The position numbers were made by a program, and so were the translations under genes. Of a DNA stretch of 64,000 nt, positions 26,520-35,203 are shown in pieces. The notes beneath the pieces were generated by a model. That model was not told where the DNA came from and did not search any database. It saw nothing but the letters and a program-made list of their open reading frames with translations. Position 1 is the stretch's first letter, and each line of letters starts with the position of its first letter. The stretch spans positions 790,992 through 854,991 of the forward strand of contig NZ_JARLTC010000002.1 in assembly GCF_029382225.1 (NCBI RefSeq), given 5' to 3'. The stretch is from Spongiactinospora sp. TRM90649. Its GTDB lineage: Bacteria > Actinomycetota > Actinomycetes > Streptosporangiales > Streptosporangiaceae.

Positions 26520-27337
26520 TGCTGCCTGACCTCCTTGATCATGCGGAGGGATACGTGCTCAGGATATGCCCAGCGTCTGATCGCCTCATATCGATTGGAA
26601 AGGGAGGCCAGGATGTCGCGATTGGTGGAAACTCGGCCCTCCGCGGCGGAATCCGCATAGGTGGCGTCGGGCTCCCCCTCGGGCATCTCGGCGATCATGA
26701 AGGTGCCGGGCATACCGGCGAGGCAGTCGGGATCGACGACCTGGATGCACACGTTGGGCCGGCTGGCCGTCAGCAGCAGCCGGTCGAGCTGGTCGCGCAT
26801 CACCTCGGGCCCGCCCACGCGACGGCGGAGCACCCCCTCGTCGATCAGCACCAACAGGTACGGCGGGTCGCTCCGCTCCAGCACCCGCTGCCGCTGCAAA
26901 CGGGCCTGAACCCGGGCCTCGACCTCCTCCTCGGTGATCCGGGGGCTCTGGGTGAAGATGCAGCGGGCATAGTCCTCGGTCTGGAGCAGGCCGGGGATCA
27001 GCAGCGGATCCCAGGAACGAATAACGCGCGCGGCGGGCTCGATCTCGTCTACCCAGCCCAGAAACCAGCCGGGACCGCCGGTATGGGAGAAGATGCGCTT
27101 ATACAGCAGCATAAAGTGCTGTTTCTTGGTTAAGCCGAACATTTGGTCTAGCCGCTCGGCGTCGGACTGCGACGGCGTGCGCGACGCGAGTTCCAGGCGG
27201 CTCACCTGCGTCTGCGTACAGCCGAGGCGTGCCCCGACCGCGGCCTGTGACCACCGGGCCTCCCGCCTCAGGCGGCGCATTTCAGCCCCGAAGCGGACGC
27301 GTGGAGACTCCGGGTCGGGGGTTGACTCGGCACCCAC
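26510..27337 (-). CDS. XRE-family regulator with DUF5753
   Basis: 275 residues. An XRE HTH at about 15-70 (MRRLRREARWSQAAVGARLG, CTQTQVSRLELASRTPS) is followed by the DUF5753 domain (FLGWVDEIEPAARVIRSWDP, IPGLLQTEDYAR, LLVLIDEGVLRR). Such proteins work with DUF397 partners in sporulation and antibiotic control in streptomycetes. GTG 27337 is the start. It is the first gene of a run that continues with DUF397 and, about 100 bases further, the HerA module. Confidence 0.94.
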   Translation of the reverse strand: MGAESTPDPESPRVRFGAEMRRLRREARWSQAAVGARLGCTQTQVSRLELASRTPSQSDAERLDQMFGLTKKQHFMLLYKRIFSHTGGPGWFLGWVDEIEPAARVIRSWDPLLIPGLLQTEDYARCIFTQSPRITEEEVEARVQARLQRQRVLERSDPPYLLVLIDEGVLRRRVGGPEVMRDQLDRLLLTASRPNVCIQVVDPDCLAGMPGTFMIAEMPEGEPDATYADSAAEGRVSTNRDILASLSNRYEAIRRWAYPEHVSLRMIKEVRQQWT

Positions 27338-27770
27338 TTACAGCCTCCCAACAGTAATCGCAATCTACTGTGGACCGCAGCGTCAAACCAATGCTAGGTC
27401 ATGGGAATCCATGCACCGTCATCATCGTGACACGACGGGGAGGCATTATGGGAAAACCCACACCCTGTTCTTTGGCAATCCGGGGAAGCGCCCTTCTGCT
27501 TTCGACAGCGATGCTACCGGTCGACCAGTCCCTAAACACCATAAAAGCGCACGACCGGGATGGGCCATCGTCGGCGGCGCGGGCAACGCGCACGCCGGTC
27601 ACGTGGACCTACACCGGAAGGCGGGCGGCGGGGGGCGCGCCGTACGGCGCGGGGCCGGAACCGCCGGCCGGTCGCGGCGAACCAGGCCCGGCCCGGACGG
27701 TCAGCACCCCGGTCAACGGATGCCGAAATGATCAAAACGGATTTCGGCGGATCGCTGCTAGTTTCTGCCG
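27338..27770. other. Intergenic, no gene seen
   Basis: Three overlapping plus-strand frames are open but have poor codon bias, no ribosome binding sites and no family motifs. The stretch is the upstream region of the XRE gene (minus strand) and of the membrane gene at 27771. Confidence 0.4.
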
Positions 27771-28034
27771 ATGGCACCCAGAGAGCGGCCCACTGGACGC
27801 GGCGGCCTCTATATCCTGCTGTTCTTCCTGGTCGCGAGTGGCCTGAACAGCGGTTTCATCGCCTTCGACGCAGGCCTGCCGTGGCTCGCACCGCTCGCCG
27901 TCCTCGCTGGGCTGGCCGGCGGATGGTGGTGGCTCGCGAGTGGACACGGCGCACGGACACCGATCCGGATCTGGGTCCTCCGCGCGGCCGTCTACGCCGG
28001 GAGCGCGCTGCGCCGCGACCGCGACCGCACATGA
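27771..28034 (+). CDS. Small two-helix membrane protein
   Basis: 87 residues. Two membrane helices (LYILLFFLVASGLNSGF and WLAPLAVLAGLAGGWWWLA) precede a basic tail (IRIWVLRAAVYAGSALRRDR). No family recognised. The ribosome binding site is weak. It is 89 bases upstream of the coupled three-gene set at 28124 and may belong with it. Confidence 0.5.
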   Translation: MAPRERPTGRGGLYILLFFLVASGLNSGFIAFDAGLPWLAPLAVLAGLAGGWWWLASGHGARTPIRIWVLRAAVYAGSALRRDRDRT

Positions 28035-28123
28035 GCCTCAGGACGGGCTGAGCCTGACAAGAGCCGTCAACAGCACAGCGATAGCCGCGAATCCGGACAC
28101 TGACCCCACTAACATGCTCTCTT

Positions 28124-28783
28124 ATGACGTCACCTCCCGGCGGCGGCCGTAAGAAGCGCCCGGTGCTCATACCGGTGATCGCGGTACTCCTGGCCACCGG
28201 TCTCGGAGCCACGGCGGTGCTCGGAGGGCTCGACCGCCTGCCGGACCCGCCGCCCCTGACGCTGAAGCAGGGAGACGTCCTGGACCAGGGTCTCTTCCGC
28301 ACCCGGTTCGTCGGCGCGACACTGACCACGGTGGCGCCGCGCAACACCTGGGACAAGGAGAAGCGCCTCCTCGACCTCATGTTCAAGGTCACCAGCCACG
28401 CCGACAAGACCATGCCCGTGGGCGGCCCTCCCGACCCCGGGCAGCCCTCGGCCTTCTTCATGCTCTTCGGCGGCTCCCTGCTGCGGACCGACCCGGTGCT
28501 CAAGACGGAGTTCGGCGGCATCGCCAAGGTGGTGGACAACGGCTCGGAGTCCGGCCAGCTCCACCCCGGGACGACCTCGACCGTACGGATTCGCTACGAC
28601 CTCCCGGAGAACACCCGCGTACCCGACGAGATCGTGCTGGAGATGGGCGGCTTCGAACTGCAGCAGCGGTTCCCGTCGGAGCTGGTGGAGTGGACGTCGA
28701 TCACCACGGAGGTCGCGGAGCACAAGTTCGCCGCGGAGGTGGCGGCCCGGGTCACCCTGCCGATCATGCGGGAGGACGCGTGA
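28124..28783 (+). CDS. Membrane-anchored extracytoplasmic protein (1 of 3)
   Basis: 219 residues. A short basic N-terminus, one membrane helix (VLIPVIAVLLATGLGATAVL), then a beta-rich extracytoplasmic domain with VGATLTTVAPRN and LLDLMFKVTSHADKTMP, resembling DUF4352/immunoglobulin-like accessory domains. It overlaps the next gene by 4 bases (GTGA), so the genes are coupled. Function unknown; all three proteins of the set share topology, suggesting a surface complex. Confidence 0.68.
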   Translation: MTSPPGGGRKKRPVLIPVIAVLLATGLGATAVLGGLDRLPDPPPLTLKQGDVLDQGLFRTRFVGATLTTVAPRNTWDKEKRLLDLMFKVTSHADKTMPVGGPPDPGQPSAFFMLFGGSLLRTDPVLKTEFGGIAKVVDNGSESGQLHPGTTSTVRIRYDLPENTRVPDEIVLEMGGFELQQRFPSELVEWTSITTEVAEHKFAAEVAARVTLPIMREDA

Positions 28784-29430
28784 CGACGCCCCCGGCCGCG
28801 CCCGGACGCGGCGGCTCGCGCAGACGCCCCGGCGGACGGCGGCGCTCCGGCCGGATCTACAACATCGCGGTGGGCCTGGTCCTGGCCGCCGTGGCGGTCG
28901 GCGCGCAGCACTACGCGCTGACCCCGGCGGAGCAGGAGGCGCCGCTGGCCTCCACCGGAGGCATCCGCGAGGAGGTCGCCACCGGCCGCTACACGGCGAA
29001 GGTGAACACGGTGGCGGCGGCCCGCTCCATCGAAGCGCCGGACGGCCGCACGATGAAGCGGATCGAGACCGACAAGGTGTTCCTGATCGTCCAGGCGTCG
29101 GTCACCGCCCCCAAGGAGCCGACGCACATCGACGGCGTGCTGCTCACCGCCGACGGCAAGCGCTACGAGGCCACCGACCGGATGCCCAAGACGCTCACGC
29201 TGGCCAACCCCTGGATCCAGCCGGGCTGGTGGGTCACCGGCCCCCTGGTGTTCGAGGTGCCGGTGGAGGTGGTGGCCGGGGCGAGCCTGGTGGTGCTGCC
29301 GGAGCAGGGGGCGATGCTGATCGAGCCGTACCCGCCGGAGGCGGTGATCGACCTCGGGCTCGACGACGCGGCGGCCAAGGCCCTGGTCGCACAGGCCCAG
29401 GACCCTTACTCCATGCACAGGAACCGATGA
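28780..29430 (+). CDS. Membrane-anchored extracytoplasmic protein (2 of 3)
   Basis: 216 residues. An Arg/Gly/Pro-rich cytoplasmic start, a membrane helix (IYNIAVGLVLAAVAVGA), then an extracytoplasmic domain with IETDKVFLIVQASVTAPKE, VLLTADGKRYEATDR and WVTGPLVFEVPVE. The body is similar in kind to the proteins on either side. GTG 28780 overlaps the preceding stop. No family name can be given with confidence. Confidence 0.68.
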   Translation: MTTPPAAPGRGGSRRRPGGRRRSGRIYNIAVGLVLAAVAVGAQHYALTPAEQEAPLASTGGIREEVATGRYTAKVNTVAAARSIEAPDGRTMKRIETDKVFLIVQASVTAPKEPTHIDGVLLTADGKRYEATDRMPKTLTLANPWIQPGWWVTGPLVFEVPVEVVAGASLVVLPEQGAMLIEPYPPEAVIDLGLDDAAAKALVAQAQDPYSMHRNR

Positions 29431-30515
29431 TGGACGGGAACGGACAGCACCCGCCGCAGGACCCGGCGGACCGGCACGACCCGTTCGCGCCCCCACCCCC
29501 CTGGGACGCCCAGCCGACGCCGCCTCAGCCCCCCAGGGGCCGCCGCCATCGGCAAGACCCCCCGCCGGCCGTCCCCCCACAAGGACCACAGCCACCCCAA
29601 GGACCACACCCACCGCAGCCCGTCTCCCCACAGGCACCACAGGGACCGCAGGGGGCGGCTTCGGGCTGGAACGCGCTTCCGGCGCGGCCTGGGCGGGCGC
29701 CGGGGACCCCGCATGGCGGGCGGCCGGACCAGCAGGTCTGGCCTCCCGCCCCGCGACACGACGGCGAGGACGACGGATCCACCCAGCCCTTCCCCGCCGT
29801 CCGGGCCGAACCGCTCCCCCTCCGCCGGCCCGTCCCGCGGCGGCCCCTGGAGCCGCAGCAGGCGACCGCTGCGGAATCACCCCCGATGCCGCCGATGCCC
29901 CCGATGCCCCCTGCGGCTCCGGCGGAGTCGCCGGGGAGCGAGGCCGAGGAGGAGACGCCTCCGCGACGCCGGACCGGGCTGAAGTTGGCCGCGCTCGGGG
30001 TGCTGGCCGTCGTGGCGATCGCCGTCCCGACCGTCGACCGCTATCTGGTGTTCCAGGAGAACTGGGACCGCGAGACCGTCCAGACGGTCGCCGCCGGAAC
30101 CCCGCTGAACTTCGCCAACGTCTCCTGGAAGGTCACCCTGGAGAAGACGCCCTCACCCGACCCCAAGCGCCCGTCGCCCCCCGACCGCACCTGGGTGAAG
30201 GTGACCGCGACGCGCGTGTCCCTCAACGCGGACGGCGCGCGCCGCGTGATGAAGCCCGATGTCGATCTGCGCGACCCCGACGGCCGCAAGTGGATGCTCG
30301 AATCGCTGAAGGACGACCTCCCCGTCGAGCCCGAGGAGCACAAGACGGGCACGCCGTACAGCTACACCTGGCTGGGCATCGTGCCGGTGGCGGCCTTCGA
30401 CCGGATCCGGGTGCACCTGCGGCCCAGCGACCTGCGCAGCGACCTGCCTACCGAGGGCCTGCTCAAGCGGACCGACGAAGTGCCGAGCTACGTGGTGTTC
30501 GCGTTCACCCGCTGA
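29427..30515 (+). CDS. Membrane-anchored extracytoplasmic protein (3 of 3)
   Basis: 362 residues. A long Pro/Gln-rich cytoplasmic region (about 1-185, with PPMPPMPPMPP) precedes one membrane helix (LAALGVLAVVAIAVPTV). The extracytoplasmic domain has NFANVSWKVTLEK, TWVKVTATRVSLNADG and PYSYTWLGIVPVAAFDRIRV. The Pro-rich tail could bind a cytoplasmic partner. Start codons ATG 29427 and 29430 overlap the previous stop. Its 3' end overlaps the convergent gene at 30488 by 28 bases. Confidence 0.7.
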   Translation: MMDGNGQHPPQDPADRHDPFAPPPPWDAQPTPPQPPRGRRHRQDPPPAVPPQGPQPPQGPHPPQPVSPQAPQGPQGAASGWNALPARPGRAPGTPHGGRPDQQVWPPAPRHDGEDDGSTQPFPAVRAEPLPLRRPVPRRPLEPQQATAAESPPMPPMPPMPPAAPAESPGSEAEEETPPRRRTGLKLAALGVLAVVAIAVPTVDRYLVFQENWDRETVQTVAAGTPLNFANVSWKVTLEKTPSPDPKRPSPPDRTWVKVTATRVSLNADGARRVMKPDVDLRDPDGRKWMLESLKDDLPVEPEEHKTGTPYSYTWLGIVPVAAFDRIRVHLRPSDLRSDLPTEGLLKRTDEVPSYVVFAFTR

Positions 30516-31906
30516 TCGTCGTCGTCCCCGCCGGCCGCGCCATCGGCGGCACCGTCGGTCTCGGTCAGCCCTAGGGCCCTGGCCCTGGTCGAGGCCAGGT
30601 CGAAGGTCGCGGCCAGCAGGCACATGGTGAGCACGGTGACCACCAGGTCACGCACGAATGTCACCGGGAACCCGGTGACCATCCAGAAGTAGGGCTCGGT
30701 GGACCCGATGAGCTCGCGCACGCCGCGCTCGGCGTAGCCGGTCACGATCCGCAGCCCGATGTAGCACAGGCAGAACATGCCGAACAGCGGGGCGCCGCCG
30801 CGCACGGTCAGGCGGATGGAGTGGGCGATCGGGATCCACCGCTCCTGCACGCCGGCGGTGAGCTTGGTGAGGGACTGCTGGGTGAGGTTGTGCGTACGGT
30901 CCAGCCGTCCGGCCGCGCGTTCGGCCACGGTGCCCCGGATCGCCGCCCGGGTGTCGTTGATGTCGGCGCCGAACACCAGGATGCCGACGGCCAGCCAGGT
31001 CAGCGGCAGCACCATGGCGTCGATGATGAACGGCCACTGCTCCCCCCACCAGCCCCAGAACGCCTCCCAGCCGGGGATCTGCCGCTCGGCCTGCTCGATC
31101 ATGCCCTTGGTGCCCGCCACGACCGAGCGGTGGTACAGCCAGTCCGAGCGCTCGGAGGCGAAGGTGATCGTGGCGTTCAGGCCGAAGAACGCGAACGCCA
31201 GCTCGGAGAAGGCGGCGGCGGACCCGGAGAACCTGCCCTCGCCCGCGTCGTAGCGGCGGCTGAAGATGAGCCTGGCCACCCAGGCGACGATGGCGATGCC
31301 GAGAGAGACCCGCACGTCCATGTCGACCAGCCCGCGGCCGACCGTGCTCTCCTCGCCGAACAGGGCCGCTTCCAGGGGCTCGCCGATCCGGTGCATCTGG
31401 TCGAGACCGACGAAGTCGCGGACGTCCTGGACGTAGAAGCCCCAGGTCAGATAGATGACGGCGAAGGCGGGCGCGACGCGGTCGAGGGCGACCAGGAACC
31501 GCTCGTCGCCGCCACCACCGGCTCGGCGGGCGCGAATCTCGGTGAGCGCGCCGCGCAGGGTGTGGAGCATGCCCACCGTGACGATGAGCTGCGTGGCCAC
31601 GATGCAGGTGAAGATCAGCATGGTCAGCACGAGGCGGACCTGCCTGGCGTCGCCGTGCGAGATCTCCGTGCCCAGGTAGAGCAGGGCGAACCTGGCCACC
31701 TGCCCGCCGATGTACCACAGCAGCACGCCGACGCCGCAGGTCGCGGCCAGGCGCAGGGTGTGGGCGGGAAGGGAGTAGGGCGACGGGACGGCTCGCGACC
31801 TGGCACGCTGCGGTGCGGGACGCGGTGGAGAAGCCAAGCCAGACGTACCAGACATCCAGGGCATCGTATCGATCTCGATACCGGCTCGCAGGCCGGTCCG
31901 CGGCAT
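30488..31906 (-). CDS. Polytopic membrane protein
   Basis: About 472 residues with six or more membrane helices (for example TCGVGVLLWYIGGQVARFAL, MLIFTCIVATQLIVTVGML, FAVIYLTWGFYV and FIIDAMVLPLTWLAVGILVF). Long soluble loops and an acidic C-terminus follow. No transporter motif was recognised. ATG 31906 is the longest start; ATG 31864 and 31855 are close alternatives. It converges on the three-gene set and overlaps its last gene by 28 bases, and may serve the same envelope function. Confidence 0.7.
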   Translation of the reverse strand: MPRTGLRAGIEIDTMPWMSGTSGLASPPRPAPQRARSRAVPSPYSLPAHTLRLAATCGVGVLLWYIGGQVARFALLYLGTEISHGDARQVRLVLTMLIFTCIVATQLIVTVGMLHTLRGALTEIRARRAGGGGDERFLVALDRVAPAFAVIYLTWGFYVQDVRDFVGLDQMHRIGEPLEAALFGEESTVGRGLVDMDVRVSLGIAIVAWVARLIFSRRYDAGEGRFSGSAAAFSELAFAFFGLNATITFASERSDWLYHRSVVAGTKGMIEQAERQIPGWEAFWGWWGEQWPFIIDAMVLPLTWLAVGILVFGADINDTRAAIRGTVAERAAGRLDRTHNLTQQSLTKLTAGVQERWIPIAHSIRLTVRGGAPLFGMFCLCYIGLRIVTGYAERGVRELIGSTEPYFWMVTGFPVTFVRDLVVTVLTMCLLAATFDLASTRARALGLTETDGAADGAAGGDDDDQRVNANTT

Positions 31907-32068
31907 CGCCGGAACCCGCCGGGCACTGCGCCGAAAACCGTGGAGCGCCGGTCCCCGAGTGGGAACCGGCGCTCAAAGCCCCGATGAAGCGGTGTTACCG
32001 GTGGTGCGGCCGTGCCGTCAGCGCCGCCGATGCCGTCACTGCCGCCAGTACCGTCGGTACCCTACGGC
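31907..32068. other. Short spacer with Gly/Ala-type triplet repeats
   Basis: Sequence near 32010-32055 repeats GCCG/GTAC-type short motifs (GCCGCCGATGCCGTCACTGC). No gene is seen. It separates the membrane gene start from the sseC-like stop. Confidence 0.35.
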
Positions 32069-32371
32069 TCAGACGGCGACCTGGAGCTGTGCCACCTCGC
32101 CGCGCTTGGCCTGGACCGGGACGTCCTTGGTGACGCCGCCGCCCGCGATGATGCGAACGGTCCAGTCGCCGGGAGCGGCGAAGAAGCGGAAGACGCCCTC
32201 GTCGGAGACCACGACCTCACCGGTGAACTCACCGGAGGAGTCGAGGAGCCGCGCGTAGGCGGTGTCGGCACCGGAGACGATGCCCTGGATCACGGCCTGG
32301 GTGGAGAGGTCCACCCCGGCGGGCAGGTCGGCGGTCTGCTCGGGCGCGGCGCACCCATCGGCGAAGGTCAT
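32069..32371 (-). CDS. sseC: SseC-like DUF1416 protein
   Basis: 100 residues. The DUF1416 family blocks are present: STQAVIQGIVSGADTAYARL, GEFTGEVVVSDEGVFRFFAA and DWTVRIIAGGG. It is encoded directly after the thiosulfate sulfurtransferase with a one-base stop/start overlap, as in the cysA2-sseC pair of mycobacteria, where it is assigned to sulfur metabolism. Exact function is unknown. ATG 32371 was chosen from the overlap; a longer frame to 32428 runs inside the upstream gene. Confidence 0.92.
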   Translation of the reverse strand: MTFADGCAAPEQTADLPAGVDLSTQAVIQGIVSGADTAYARLLDSSGEFTGEVVVSDEGVFRFFAAPGDWTVRIIAGGGVTKDVPVQAKRGEVAQLQVAV

Positions 32372-33210
32372 CAGCGTGCCTCTCCCAGCTCGATCGGAAC
32401 ACCCACGAGCGAGCCGTACTCGGTCCACGAACCGTCGTAGTTCTTGACGTTGGGCTGCTCGAGCAGCTCGTGCAGCACGAACCAGGTGTGCGCGGAGCGC
32501 TCACCGATGCGGCAGTAGGCGATGGTGTCCTTGGCGAAGTCGACGCCCGCCTCCGCGTAGAGGGCGCGCAGCTCGTCGTCGGAACGGAAGGTTCCGTCGT
32601 CGTTGGCGGCCTTCGACCACGGGATGTTACGGGCGGTCGGCACGTGCCCGGCCCGCTGCGCCTGCTCCTGCGGCAGGTGGGCGGGGGCGAGCAGCTTGCC
32701 GGTGAACTCGTCGGGCGAGCGGACGTCGACCAGGTTCAGCTTGCCGATCGCGGCGACGGCGTCGTCGCGGAAGGCTCGGATCGCGACGTCCTGCTCCTTG
32801 GCGGTGTAGGTGGTCGCGGGACGCTCGACCACGTCGCGCACCAGCTCGCGGGAGTCGAGCTCCCACTTCTTGCGGCCGCCGTCGAGCAGCTTGACGTCCT
32901 GGTGGCCGTACAGCTTGAAGTACCAGTAGGCGTAGGAGGCGAACCAGTTGTTGTTGCCGCCGTACAGGACCACGGTGTCGTCGTTGCCGATGCCCCTGGC
33001 GGACAGGAGGGCCTCGAAGCCCGCCTTGTCCACGAAGTCGCGGCGGACCGGGTCCTGGAGGTCCTGCCTCCAGTCGATCTTCACGGCACCACGGATGTGG
33101 CCCTTGTCATAGGCGCTGGTGTCCTCGTCGACTTCGACGAGGACCACACCCGGGGTGTCGAGGTTGGACTCGACCCACTCGGCATCCACCAGGGACGCGG
33201 CGCGGCTCAT
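32371..33210 (-). CDS. Thiosulfate sulfurtransferase (rhodanese), CysA2-like
   Basis: 279 residues, two rhodanese domains. The first domain carries VVLVEVDEDTSAYDKGHIRG. The second has the active-site loop CRIGERSAHTWFVL, with the persulfide Cys near residue 232, and LVDVRSPDEFTGK. Length and motif match actinobacterial CysA-type enzymes that move sulfane sulfur from thiosulfate to a thiol acceptor. ATG 33210 follows GGAGGAATCT. It sits between DUF4395 and SseC-like genes in one operon. Confidence 0.95.
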   Translation of the reverse strand: MSRAASLVDAEWVESNLDTPGVVLVEVDEDTSAYDKGHIRGAVKIDWRQDLQDPVRRDFVDKAGFEALLSARGIGNDDTVVLYGGNNNWFASYAYWYFKLYGHQDVKLLDGGRKKWELDSRELVRDVVERPATTYTAKEQDVAIRAFRDDAVAAIGKLNLVDVRSPDEFTGKLLAPAHLPQEQAQRAGHVPTARNIPWSKAANDDGTFRSDDELRALYAEAGVDFAKDTIAYCRIGERSAHTWFVLHELLEQPNVKNYDGSWTEYGSLVGVPIELGEAR

Positions 33211-33223
33211 AGATTCCTCCGGT

Positions 33224-33622
33224 TCATCGGGTTGCGGGTGTCAGACGTCGGATGATCAGATAGATCTCGCAGCCGAGGCAGAAGCCGAATGCGGCATTGA
33301 GAAATGCGGCGAACAGGGCGGCAGCCGTCGCACCGATGGCCAGCGGCGTGATCTGCGCGACATACCCGACAAGTCCTACGGTGGCGAAGACGAGCCCCAC
33401 GGCCTGGGCGAACCGCGGCGGGCCCGCGTCCTCCAGTTCCGCCGGAGGGCTCTTCACGAGCCTTCGGAAGATCGGCCGGTACGGCGAGACCCCCGCCACG
33501 CCGAGCGCGAACAGCACCGCCTGCAGGCCGAGCAGCCAGGCGCCGTCCGTTACCAGGACGATTGAGAGAACGAGAGTCGTGATCGCCGCAGAGAACCTGG
33601 TGGTTCGGGGATCAACCTGCAT
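33224..33622 (-). CDS. DUF4395 membrane protein
   Basis: 132 residues, about four membrane helices. VDPRTTRFSAAITTLVLSIV, GVSPYRPIFRRLVKSP, PPRFAQAVGLVFATVGLVGY and AAFGFCLGCEIYLIIRR are DUF4395 hallmarks; the Cys pair in FCLGCE is conserved. These proteins occur with rhodaneses and thioredoxins and may handle sulfur at the membrane. ATG 33622 follows AGGAGC. It is the first structural gene after the 33680-33763 leader. Confidence 0.92.
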   Translation of the reverse strand: MQVDPRTTRFSAAITTLVLSIVLVTDGAWLLGLQAVLFALGVAGVSPYRPIFRRLVKSPPAELEDAGPPRFAQAVGLVFATVGLVGYVAQITPLAIGATAAALFAAFLNAAFGFCLGCEIYLIIRRLTPATR

Positions 33623-33679
33623 CGTGGGATGCTCCTGATGGTGTCGAGCAGATGCGGCGCACGCCGCTAGGTCGCCCAG

Positions 33680-33763
33680 TCAGGAAGCGCGACAGAGCGC
33701 GGTGGCGACACGGCAGAAATCGACCGCCCGTCGCTTGGTAAGCAGCTCTGTCCTCGGATGCAC
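33680..33763 (-). CDS. Cysteine-type leader peptide (attenuator uORF)
   Basis: 27 codons from GTG 33763 to TGA 33680-33682: MHPRTELLTKRRAVDFC then RVATALCRAS. RRxVDxxRVATALC is the pattern of short leader peptides found ahead of sulfur genes in actinobacteria, where ribosome pausing at the late Cys codons is thought to signal cysteine supply. Two Cys codons are present here. It ends 58 bases before the DUF4395 start, so the DUF4395-rhodanese-SseC operon is probably cysteine-controlled. Control is inferred. Confidence 0.78.
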   Translation of the reverse strand: MHPRTELLTKRRAVDFCRVATALCRAS

Positions 33764-33859
33764 GATGACGACATTACCCGCCGCTCCGCCGTCTGTCACA
33801 TCCCCGTCCGATTCTTGAGACATGCATGTGACGTGCACGATAGAGTTTCCGATTTCACT

Positions 33860-34276
33860 TCATGATCCATTGTCTACGGCGGCGCCCAGCGCGGCGATGA
33901 CGTCGGCCTTCCTGGGCAGGCCGGAGGCCCGCCGGACCTCGTTTCCTGCGCGGTCGAGGACCAGCACCGTGGGGGTGCTCAGCACGCCGAGCGAGCGGAC
34001 GAGGTCGAGCCTCGATTCGGCGTCGATCTCGACGTGCCGGACACCGGGGACCATCCCGGCGACCTCGCCGAGGATCCGCCTGGTCGCGCGGCACGGCTGA
34101 CAGAACGCGCTGGAGAACTGCACCAGCGTGGCGCGCTCGCCCAGCTCGCCGCCGATCTCGTCGGGGGTCAGCACGTTTCCTCCACGGTCGGTGATCCGTC
34201 CCTGACGCCGTCGCCACACGACCCCCGCGACGCTCGCGAGGAGCAGGGTCGCGACCACCACCAGCAGACCGTCCAC
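33860..34276 (-). CDS. Membrane-anchored thioredoxin
   Basis: 138 residues. One N-terminal helix (LLVVVATLLLASVAGVVW) anchors a thioredoxin domain: LVQFSSAFCQPCRATRRIL has the CxxC redox pair (CQPC, about residues 59-62), and GVLSTPTVLVLDRAGNEV holds the cis-Pro. It should act in disulfide exchange next to the membrane. It lies just upstream of the leader peptide on the same strand, as often seen for DUF4395-thioredoxin-rhodanese clusters. GTG 34276 is the start. Confidence 0.92.
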   Translation of the reverse strand: MDGLLVVVATLLLASVAGVVWRRRQGRITDRGGNVLTPDEIGGELGERATLVQFSSAFCQPCRATRRILGEVAGMVPGVRHVEIDAESRLDLVRSLGVLSTPTVLVLDRAGNEVRRASGLPRKADVIAALGAAVDNGS

Positions 34277-34375
34277 GGTGGGTGGAACCCAAAACAGGCC
34301 CTAAAAGCTTCCCTAAGACCGATATTTCATTCTTCGGGGTCGCCGGTGGTGCTTCGGGGTCGCCAGCGGCGCGGA

Positions 34376-35203
34376 TCAGGGCGTCTCCACGGTCAGCAGC
34401 ACCCCGCCGTCGTCACCGACCACCTCGAACCGGTCGATCTGCCCGGGCGAGAAGCTCGTCGTGCCGGTCGGCGGCGAAGCGGCCTCGTACCCGTTCACCT
34501 CATCGGCCTGCGGCTCGGCGACCTTCCAATTCGCGGCGGTGTTCCTGGTGGCGTCCACGCCGACCACGACCAACCGGCAGGAGGTGCCCGAAGCCACCCC
34601 GCGCAGGTCGATCTTGATCTCGCTGCCGCCTTCGACGGCGAAGACCTGGACCGTGGCGCTGACCGGGCCGTCCTTCGCGAACCGCGTGATGTCCGGAGCC
34701 TGCGCGACGGCGGTGGTGTTCTCCTTCTCCTGCGCGTTCGCCGCCGACCGCGAGGCGCGCGAGCTGGGCGCCATCTTGGGTTCGGCCGGCTCGTCCTGCT
34801 CGCGCGCCGCCGTGGCCGAGTCCTCGGCGGCCGACAGCGGCGCCGCCACGCTGGCGCTCCGGCCGTCGGAGGCGGAGCCGTTCATGACGGCCGTGGCCAC
34901 CGCCCCGCCACCGGCGACCACCACGGCCGCCGCTGCCGCCGCGAGCAGCACCCGCGACCTGCGCCGTCGTCTGCCTCCCGCGACGAGCATCCGGTCGAGC
35001 ACGGCGCGCGGCGGCGCCGCCGCGTGCGCCACGTCGGCCGCGGACACCCTGCCGAGGAAGGTCGACACCCCCACCAGGTCGTGGAATTCCGCGCGGCACT
35101 CCGCGCACGCGGCGAGGTGGGCCTCGACGACCACCGCCTCGTCCGCGTCGAGCGCGCCCAGCGCGTGGGCGCCCAGGGACAGCCGTACCTCTTCGCATGT
35201 CAT
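34376..35203 (-). CDS. Anti-sigma factor with zinc-finger domain
   Basis: 275 residues. The cytoplasmic ZAS domain has HLAACAECRAEFHDL (HxxxCxxC, about 29-43). A membrane helix follows (RVLLAAAAAAVVVAGGGAVA, about 84-103), then an extracytoplasmic domain with Ala/Ser-rich linker and beta-rich C-terminus. It should hold the sigma factor encoded just upstream until an envelope or redox signal. The start overlaps the sigma stop by 4 bases. Confidence 0.93.
   Translation of the reverse strand: MTCEEVRLSLGAHALGALDADEAVVVEAHLAACAECRAEFHDLVGVSTFLGRVSAADVAHAAAPPRAVLDRMLVAGGRRRRRSRVLLAAAAAAVVVAGGGAVATAVMNGSASDGRSASVAAPLSAAEDSATAAREQDEPAEPKMAPSSRASRSAANAQEKENTTAVAQAPDITRFAKDGPVSATVQVFAVEGGSEIKIDLRGVASGTSCRLVVVGVDATRNTAANWKVAEPQADEVNGYEAASPPTGTTSFSPGQIDRFEVVGDDGGVLLTVETP

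Noticed and set aside
27448..27846. Plus-strand frame of about 130 codons
   Set aside because: Poor codon bias, no ribosome site and no motif.
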